A DNA stretch of 64,000 nt from Neiella litorisoli (lineage in GTDB: Bacteria > Pseudomonadota > Gammaproteobacteria > Enterobacterales > Neiellaceae). Position numbers and translations under genes: made by a program. Positions 59,401 to 64,000 of the stretch are shown here, one piece after another. The DNA lies in the NCBI RefSeq assembly GCF_014773395.1, contig NZ_JACXAF010000008.1, forward strand, positions 1-64,000, in the 5' to 3' direction. Below the pieces are notes generated by a model. That model was not told where the DNA came from. It was given only the letters and a program-made list of their open reading frames with translations, and did not search any database. Position 1 is the first letter of the stretch, and every line of letters begins with the position of its first letter.

Positions 59401-59809
59401 CGGTAAAGTGGAATTGGTTATTGCTTGCATTTTCCCAGTCGATGAGATGAATGGTGGGCGATGCCTTTTTGCCATCCACAAATTCAGTGACGCCAATACC
59501 GTAGGTCAGCGCGTTGTAGAGCTTTTCGTTGGCGGCTTTGAGGCCTTCGTTCATGGCTGGGTTCGCCAGCTCTTGCACAATTTTGTCAATGGCCGCTTCT
59601 GATAAGTGCTGCGCTTTTCCCATAAAGGAATAGGTTTTGGTGGCTAGCACCTTGCGCAAAATGTTAGGCAAAATCACCGAAGACTTATTGCCGCGCCAAG
59701 CTAAGCATTGCTCAGGCGGCACACAGGTGTAGCCAAGGTTGGTGAGCAACGTTAGCGCTGGGATTTTGGCCGCTTGCTCTTCATTGAAACAGGGGAGAGG
59801 TGAATCCAT
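56492..59809 (-). CDS. hsdR: type I restriction enzyme subunit R
   Basis: HsdR is the translocase and nuclease of type I restriction systems. The 1105-residue product has an N-terminal PD-(D/E)xK nuclease (HRIPDVVCFVNGLPWVVIEAKRP). Superfamily 2 helicase motifs follow: Walker A GVIWHTTGSGKSFTM, DEGH box LVDEGHRSQ, FTGTPLLKDD, VVDKLLTGFDEP and QAIARVNRLH. A long helical C-domain for HsdM contact completes it. ATG 59809 was chosen: it is 2 nt after the nucleotidyltransferase stop; a GTG at 59824 is an alternative with overlap. It is separated from hsdM/hsdS by three unrelated genes. Confidence 0.96.
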   Translation of the reverse strand: MDSPLPCFNEEQAAKIPALTLLTNLGYTCVPPEQCLAWRGNKSSVILPNILRKVLATKTYSFMGKAQHLSEAAIDKIVQELANPAMNEGLKAANEKLYNALTYGIGVTEFVDGKKASPTIHLIDWENASNNQFHFTEEMEVENSRGTGHRIPDVVCFVNGLPWVVIEAKRPDSSHEGKPTVSEGISQNIRNQKADEIPHLFAYSQLLLSVNGHDGLYGTCGTPSKFWAKWKEEQITDATFSRLKNTPLAQDKLDAIFNHRPAKIRDEYLSLISGGELVVTDQDRLLVSLLRHDRLLEMTRLFTLFDKKAGKIVARYQQVFGIKALIERVTTFDDSLSGARKGARNGGVIWHTTGSGKSFTMVFLSKALIWLKELAKCRVVVVTDRVDLEDQLARTFASGGALSDKDKKSAMATTGRRLAEQIGKGNERIIFSIINKFGTAIELPECYNESPDIIVLVDEGHRSQNGENNIRMQQALPRAAYIGFTGTPLLKDDKTENKFGKIIHSYTMQQAVEDKTVTPLLYEERIPDLSTNDKAIDAWFDRITDKLSEKQRTDLKKKFGQKGQIYQTEGRLELIAHDISDHFQNFKRQGLKGQLACDSKASAIQYKKLLDQIGKVTSVVAMSPPDTREGHDTVDGESKDIVQNWWKANVINSDFGQDEKAYTQHIIAEFGKPDGPDIMIVVDKLLTGFDEPKNTVLYIDKPLKQHNLIQAIARVNRLHEAKQFGYLIDYRGILKELDATIADYQDLAERTQGGLDIDDLKGLYNRMDTEYKKLPGLYDDLWAIFDGVQNKQDGQALRQVLAPKIDTIDGQLTDTNLKKREDFYEALTAFANCLKVALQSATYFEDKSFDAIDPKTGLGKRDLYKKTLKSMSELRKQVREDAEETVSYDEYAESIRTMLDKHIGGVNIQEPDGAYLVGNMGKSASPSEMSDDEARNKKDAITGRITKMIDQDLADDPYAQEYFSKLLKQAIEQAKEMFEAPVKQYLLFADFEEQVKERKVDGMPNDRFAELDPKIRRHVQAYYGLFPHRLGEGNTLTEDEMFAYAQQIETIVTAAVAEFSINPQEIENHIRRQLLPVLFKAVGMDKAKEIIGDTIQITRLGVGAV

Positions 59810-59811
59810 AC

Positions 59812-60642
59812 TTAAAGTCCCCACAATGCACCTTTGGCCGTAGTGACCTCTGGTAGCAGCTCTTTAATTTGTGACAGGGCCAAAGCTTCATAGCCATCTT
59901 GTGAATTTGATTTGGCTTGACGAACAATAGTTTTAGCCCGATCTAGAGCTGTTTTCTTGTATTGGGCAGCCCCCCACCCTAGGCTAAGTGACTCCACAGC
60001 ATCAAAGAAATAATCTTTGAGCTGAGCAGACGTTAAAAGGGAGACCCAAATGTATGAACGCTCTGCCAGTTCCTTCTCAAGCTCAAAAGAGTTGAACGGA
60101 TAGTTATTTATTGCATTCCAGTATTTTACAAGCCTAATCATGGGCTTTATTAGGCTGTTGTTTGATTGATTTGCGTTTGAAAGATCACGATTAATATCAT
60201 TGGGATCAGTATCAATCCAATCGTTTAAGTCAGCCCGCTTAGCTGGAATTTGCAGGCCATGAAACCAATCAGTAATCGCCGGCACTAACTCAAACTTTAT
60301 ATGATTCAATGTAAGAACGATTGTAGGGTTCGATTGAGTGATCTCGGAGCTAGAGTAGTAATACTCAACAAACCGACGGAGTTTATCGAGATAGGTTTGA
60401 GGTTTATAATTCGACCCCTCAAAGACGACCATGTAATCAATATCGGAGTTACCGTCCATTGCTCTAGGTAAGATTGTACCTCGAGTGTACGACCCAAAAA
60501 TAAAGTGCTTACTCAGCTCATTACCAAAGTAATACTCAAGCCTTTGTTGCAGTGTATGAATAGAGCGAGAGATGCTTTGTTTTTCCGCATTTCTTATTAC
60601 CGCCGCGTCAGCAAGCTCTCTCAGGTGGCTGTTTACAGTCAT
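59812..60642 (-). CDS. SMODS-type nucleotidyltransferase (CBASS-like)
   Basis: The 276-residue protein of the polymerase-beta nucleotidyltransferase fold has a helical N-terminus, then FIFGSYTRGT with Gly50-Ser51, and the catalytic pair Asp67/Asp69 in NSDIDYMVVF. The third acidic position is Glu118 in IKFELVPA, where most relatives have Asp. A C-terminal helical OAS1-like part (IRLVKYWNAINNYPFNSFELEKE) follows. This fits the SMODS group, which makes oligonucleotide signals in CBASS; the product here is unknown. It overlaps the SLATT gene by 4 nt (ATGA). Being AT-rich, it stands out from hsdR. Confidence 0.83.
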   Translation of the reverse strand: MTVNSHLRELADAAVIRNAEKQSISRSIHTLQQRLEYYFGNELSKHFIFGSYTRGTILPRAMDGNSDIDYMVVFEGSNYKPQTYLDKLRRFVEYYYSSSEITQSNPTIVLTLNHIKFELVPAITDWFHGLQIPAKRADLNDWIDTDPNDINRDLSNANQSNNSLIKPMIRLVKYWNAINNYPFNSFELEKELAERSYIWVSLLTSAQLKDYFFDAVESLSLGWGAAQYKKTALDRAKTIVRQAKSNSQDGYEALALSQIKELLPEVTTAKGALWGL

Positions 60643-61148
60643 TTAGATTTCCTATCCACTTGATACTTTGAACGGCCGGAGTCAATATCTTTCTTGGCTT
60701 TTTCATAGGCTTTACGAGGAATTGCAGGCATGGTTGTATTTAGTTCATCGCGTCGGCTAGCCAGCTTATGAAGGGCTTGCTTTCCCTCTTCAGCGCTCAA
60801 TGACTCTCCAAGCTCTACTCCTCTAAATACACGGGTCTCGTTTCTCAATGATTGATACAAATTTCCTGCATTTTTGTGCGAGTCGGCTTTTTCGCTAGGT
60901 TTCAAAAAAGTCATACAGGTGACCAAAGCAGTTGAAAAGAAAGCTGTTCCAGTGATCATCGCTTGCGCTCCGTCTGCGGCCGACGAACCTCCTGCAACAG
61001 CACCTAACAATGCCGCTGGTAGACCAAGCCACAAGTTAATGCCAGACCAAAATTCAGCTGCATTGTAATGCGATTTGAAAGAGTGCTCAGAGTCTTCCTC
61101 TATACGAACGCATTCCTTGGCTATCTTTTCTTTTAAGTCGCTATCCAT
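60639..61148 (-). CDS. SLATT-domain two-TM membrane effector
   Basis: The 169-residue protein has two hydrophobic helices, about 36-53 (GINLWLGLPAALLGAVAG) and 62-82 (QAMITGTAFFSTALVTCMTF). An N-terminal helix (SFKSHYNAAEFW) precedes them. A C-terminal charged helical part (HKNAGNLYQSLRNETRVF; LHKLASRRDELN) matches the SLATT pattern (SMODS- and SLOG-associating two-TM effector). Such proteins are predicted to open pores or disrupt the membrane on a nucleotide signal. The ATG at 61148 follows AGGAC; a frame open to 61223 overlaps the DUF2188 gene. It overlaps the nucleotidyltransferase by 4 nt. Confidence 0.83.
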   Translation of the reverse strand: MDSDLKEKIAKECVRIEEDSEHSFKSHYNAAEFWSGINLWLGLPAALLGAVAGGSSAADGAQAMITGTAFFSTALVTCMTFLKPSEKADSHKNAGNLYQSLRNETRVFRGVELGESLSAEEGKQALHKLASRRDELNTTMPAIPRKAYEKAKKDIDSGRSKYQVDRKSK

Positions 61149-61158
61149 TGAACTTGTC

Positions 61159-61392
61159 CTACTTTTTGTCTTTTGGAGGATAAGGGTCATTGCCGTAACT
61201 GTTGCCAGCTCTGATCTTTCCATCTACTCCGTGTACTTTTGTATCTGTTTGCTGGTTTCTAGCAATTTGCTCTGCAACTTCAATTGCTTCTTTTTGAGTG
61301 CGAGTTACCTTGGTTGCTTTGCTGTTTCCTGCCCCTTTTACTGCCCAACCTTCGGGGTGTTTTACAACGTGCTGATTTTTTCCTTTTGTCAT
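61159..61392 (-). CDS. DUF2188 family protein
   Basis: The 77-residue protein of the DUF2188 family has HVVKHPEGWAVKGAGNSKATKV, TQKEAIEVAEQIARNQ, and the C-terminal HGVDGKIRAGNSYGNDPYPP. It is a small alpha-beta domain of unknown function, frequent near defence and mobile genes. Its ATG overlaps the hsdS stop (ATGA), and the SLATT gene begins 10 nt after its stop. It may be an accessory to the SLATT/nucleotidyltransferase pair or a cargo gene. Confidence 0.85.
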   Translation of the reverse strand: MTKGKNQHVVKHPEGWAVKGAGNSKATKVTRTQKEAIEVAEQIARNQQTDTKVHGVDGKIRAGNSYGNDPYPPKDKK

Positions 61393-62618
61393 GACGAGAT
61401 CTCCATTTCATCAATTGTAACCCTGCGCTTGCCCGTGAGTAGTTGCTGCATTAGGGCTTTTTTCTCTTGTTTGAGGTGGGCGAGTTTGGCTTGCTGCACT
61501 TCGATTTCTTTATCAGCGGCGGTTAGGACGGCGGCGATTTTTTGTTGTTCGTCTAACCTAGGAAGCTTGATTTTTATTCCTTTTATGATGGCCGCATTTA
61601 AATTCGGTTGACCACCTTGAACTAAAGTCAGCGCTTTCTCCATTTCCTTCTCTAGCAAATAAAAAAGGAATAGATTTGAATGCGCTTCTTTTACTTCAAG
61701 TGCTAGCACGGCCTGATTAATCGTCGCAGATTGCATTCTATTGATAGCGACTTTTCCCGCAGTAGCGCCATACATTGCGATTAATAAAGCACCTTGCGCA
61801 ACATATTTAGCAGATGAGTTGGATACACCACTTTCAGTAATGTATTCATTAACTGACTCCACAAAACGATCATTTAGTTTGCCTGATGTAATCCATGGGA
61901 TAGTTCCACCATAGTATTCATCATTTGTTCTAGACGGTGTGCCACCAGAGAAGCACTTAGCCGTAGTTGAAACCAATGTATTCTCCCACTCCCCCTCAAA
62001 CGGTTGGCCGGTTTCGGGGCTGGTGAGGCGTTTTTTGCCGGAGAGGAGTTGCTGCATCAGGGCTTTTTTCTGCTGCTGGCTGGCGGCAATGAGCTTTTCG
62101 GTGGTGGCGATGGCCTTATCCCAAGTGGCAAGGATTTTGGCGATCTTGCGTTGTTCAGGGAGGGGGGGGAGTGGCAACTTTACTTTTCGAAGCTCCTCTA
62201 AAGAAATCTCCTTGAACGTTGAGCCTTTACTCAGAGCATTAATGCGGTTCAAAATTGGTGAGCTGGCCAGTTTGTAGTATACGAACTTCGTATCATTGAG
62301 TGCGTTTACGGAAATTCTAGCTGTTCCCTGAGTCAAATTAGCTTCGGCTAGCTCAGCCGGAACGATACTAGTTCTCGCGATATTACCCCGCAACGAAAAC
62401 ACAATATCATCTGGGTGGACTGCCGAACGCCTGTATTTTTGATGGATCTCTACAGCTGTCTTTTGAAGACGATTTACATCTATATCACCTCCAACATCAG
62501 AGCTTTTGATATAAGGCACCCCATCATCTACATGAGGTCCAGCTTGTACGATCCCGTAAGAAATTTTTTCTTTGGTGATCTCTTGCAATGTTTCTTCTTT
62601 CCATCCTTCAGGCACCAT
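61389..62618 (-). CDS. hsdS: type I restriction enzyme specificity subunit
   Basis: HsdS sets the DNA sequence recognised by methylation and restriction. The 409-residue product has two target-recognition domains (about 1-150 and 200-345), each followed by a conserved helical region. The first is PLPPLPEQRKIAKILATWDK, then KKALMQQLLSGKKRL. The second is LPRLDEQQKIAAVLTAADKE, then KKALMQQLLTGKRRV. The two spacer regions are near-repeats, as in bipartite HsdS. It overlaps hsdM by 11 nt and DUF2188 by 4 nt. The second recognition domain is more AT-rich, a sign of domain exchange. Confidence 0.95.
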   Translation of the reverse strand: MVPEGWKEETLQEITKEKISYGIVQAGPHVDDGVPYIKSSDVGGDIDVNRLQKTAVEIHQKYRRSAVHPDDIVFSLRGNIARTSIVPAELAEANLTQGTARISVNALNDTKFVYYKLASSPILNRINALSKGSTFKEISLEELRKVKLPLPPLPEQRKIAKILATWDKAIATTEKLIAASQQQKKALMQQLLSGKKRLTSPETGQPFEGEWENTLVSTTAKCFSGGTPSRTNDEYYGGTIPWITSGKLNDRFVESVNEYITESGVSNSSAKYVAQGALLIAMYGATAGKVAINRMQSATINQAVLALEVKEAHSNLFLFYLLEKEMEKALTLVQGGQPNLNAAIIKGIKIKLPRLDEQQKIAAVLTAADKEIEVQQAKLAHLKQEKKALMQQLLTGKRRVTIDEMEISS

Positions 62619-64000
62619 AACCCAACTCCTTCAGATAACCCGCCATTTCGGTTTCCAGCTCAGCCAGTTCAGTTTGCAGCGCTAGGCGTTCGGCGCGCAC
62701 GGCAACCAAGTCGATTTCTTCCTCTTCTTCAAAGGTATCGACGTAGCGTGGGATGTTCAGGTTGTAGTCGTTTTCTTGAATCTCTTTGAGTGAGGCAAGG
62801 TATGCGTATTTATCAACGCTTTGCCCATTGCGGTAGGTTTCAACAATCTTGTTGATGTTGTCGGTGGTCAGCAAGTTTTGGTTCTTGCCGGACTTAAACT
62901 CGCGACTGGCATCGATGAACAAGACGTCGCTGTCGTCTTTGTGCTTTTTGAAAATCAAAATCGCCGCGGGGATGCCGGTGCCAAAGAATAGCTTTTCTGG
63001 CAAGCCGATCACTGCATCGAGCAGGTTTTCATCAATCAGTTGTTTGCGGATTTTGCCTTCGCTGGATGCGCGGAATAGCACGCCGTGGGGCACTACCACG
63101 CCCATTCTCCCTGATTGAGGTTTTAAGGTTTCAATCATGTGGGAGATAAACGCATAGTCGCCTTTGGTCTTAGGTGGAATGCCTCGGCGGAAACGACCAA
63201 AGTGATCGTTGCTGGCATCTTCATGGCCCCACTTATCGAGAGAGAATGGCGGGTTGGCGGTGACCACATCAAAGTGCAGTAGGCCGCCGTCTTGATCCTG
63301 AAGTTTGGGATTACGAATGGTGTCGCCCCACTCAATGCGGTGGTTGTCTTCGCCGTGCAGGAACATGTTCATTTTGGCCAATGACCAAGTGGAGCCAATG
63401 GCTTCTTGGCCATACAGCGCATACTTCTTAGAGCCGCCAAAGTTCTTTTGAATTTGCTGGCCACACTTCATCAACAATGAGCCCGAGCCACAGGCCGGAT
63501 CGCAGATGCTGTCGCCTTCTTGTGGTGCCAACAGAATGGAGAGCAAGTCGGACACTTCGGGCGGGGTATAGAACTCACCGGCCGATTTGCCGCTGCCAGC
63601 GGCAAAGTGCTTGATGAGGTATTCGTAGGCGTTACCAATTACGTCGAGCGAGCCAACGCGGCTTGGGCGCAGATTCAGGGTGTCTTTACCAAAGTCTTCT
63701 AGCAGGTGACGCAGAATGTCGTTCTTTTGCTTTTCATCACCGAGCTTGTCGGTGTTAAAGCTGATGTCTTGGAACACGTTTTTCAGCTTGGTGCCGTTGG
63801 CTTCTTCAATGGCATGCAAGGCTTGGTCAATGCGTGAGCCATTACCCGCCTCATGGCGCGCTTCATACAAATCCCAAAAGGTGTTGCCGGCTGGGATTTT
63901 AAATGACTGGCTTTCCATCATTTCATTGATTAGCTCTGGCACATCACCGTATTCGGCTTTGAGTTCATCGTATTTGTCTTGGTGCACATCGGAGATGTAC
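62608..64000 (-). CDS. hsdM: type I restriction enzyme methylase subunit (5' end outside window)
   Basis: HsdM is the N6-adenine methyltransferase of the complex. At least 464 residues are visible and the frame runs through the right edge without a start, so the N-terminus is missing. The SAM motif is SICDPACGSGSLLMK, the catalytic motif is VTANPPFSL (N-P-P-F), and FYTPPEVSDLLS is also present. The C-terminus has a coiled coil (EEEEEIDLVAVRAERLALQTELAELE) that contacts HsdS. It is the first visible gene of the operon on the minus strand. Confidence 0.95.
   Translation of the reverse strand, partial: YISDVHQDKYDELKAEYGDVPELINEMMESQSFKIPAGNTFWDLYEARHEAGNGSRIDQALHAIEEANGTKLKNVFQDISFNTDKLGDEKQKNDILRHLLEDFGKDTLNLRPSRVGSLDVIGNAYEYLIKHFAAGSGKSAGEFYTPPEVSDLLSILLAPQEGDSICDPACGSGSLLMKCGQQIQKNFGGSKKYALYGQEAIGSTWSLAKMNMFLHGEDNHRIEWGDTIRNPKLQDQDGGLLHFDVVTANPPFSLDKWGHEDASNDHFGRFRRGIPPKTKGDYAFISHMIETLKPQSGRMGVVVPHGVLFRASSEGKIRKQLIDENLLDAVIGLPEKLFFGTGIPAAILIFKKHKDDSDVLFIDASREFKSGKNQNLLTTDNINKIVETYRNGQSVDKYAYLASLKEIQENDYNLNIPRYVDTFEEEEEIDLVAVRAERLALQTELAELETEMAGYLKELGYGA

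Noticed and set aside
61075-61611. 178-codon plus-strand frame opposite SLATT, DUF2188 and hsdS
   Set aside because: Hydrophobic Cys/Ser-rich translation typical of antisense; three supported genes occupy the other strand.
51960-64000. attR copy of the ssrA end or a second integrase
   Set aside because: No repeat of the ssrA T-arm and CCA region was seen before the right edge.

Overview
The window reads as chromosome from a facultatively anaerobic, flagellated, marine-type gammaproteobacterium related to the Shewanella/Ferrimonas/Aeromonas/Vibrio assemblage. The basis is the gene set: MotY beside RNase T, pflB/pflA, ackA-pta, class I fumarase, astB, RnfH/RatA/SmpB, YfbV, DUF3718 and DUF3360 proteins, FNR-type boxes, and a tmRNA tag ANDENYALAA. 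The species cannot be named from sequence alone. About 51.6 kb looks like ordinary backbone. From the tmRNA gene to the right edge (about 52.0-64.0 kb) is an integrated island.

Layout. 0-9.5 kb: gcvR-like regulator, GIY-YIG protein, secreted DUF3718 protein, 2-keto-4-pentenoate hydratase-like protein, purT, an outer-membrane barrel, an unknown secreted protein, motY divergent from rnt, and a compact 23-codon transcription unit. 9.6-13.1 kb: tRNA-Tyr, a receiver-TPR response regulator, a lipoprotein, xthA. 13.1-23.9 kb: DUF3360 permease, then the mixed-acid block pflB-pflA-ECF permease, yfbV, ackA-pta-methyltransferase, with FNR-type boxes in the control regions. 24-31 kb: MaoC-like dehydratase, fumarase, pabB-nudL, sdaA, cysB. 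31.2-34.3 kb: a second receiver-TPR regulator followed by a stand-alone histidine kinase and a membrane coiled-coil protein. 34.4-40.8 kb: topA, astB, 2-Cys peroxiredoxin, grxD, sodB. 40.8-46.6 kb: dnaJ, dnaK, grpE and hrcA, where the sigma32-type promoters can be read directly and no CIRCE element is seen. 46.7-51.5 kb: nadK, recN with LexA-like sites, a bamE fused to a SPOR-like domain, rnfH, ratA, smpB. 51.6 kb: ssrA (tmRNA).

The island. A P4-type tyrosine integrase lies just downstream of ssrA, so the 3' end of ssrA is the likely attachment site. Two immune modules follow on the minus strand. (1) A retron: a reverse transcriptase fused at its C-terminus to a TIR domain, preceded by a 147-nt candidate msr-msd RNA bounded by a perfect 12-bp a1/a2 inverted repeat and its own promoter. 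(2) A seven-gene operon hsdM-hsdS-DUF2188-SLATT-nucleotidyltransferase-hsdR-YgjP peptidase. The SLATT/nucleotidyltransferase pair (a predicted nucleotide-signalling and membrane-effector module related to CBASS) sits inside a type I restriction-modification operon, joined by ATGA-type overlaps or gaps of at most 10 nt. The nested layout of restriction, nucleotide signalling and membrane effector, next to a retron-TIR, is the strongest candidate here for an incompletely described defence system.

Other items worth following: a BamE-SPOR fusion, hrcA itself apparently under sigma32 control, a cloverleaf-like intergenic repeat near 38.7 kb, and two mutually exclusive hairpins near 55.5 kb.
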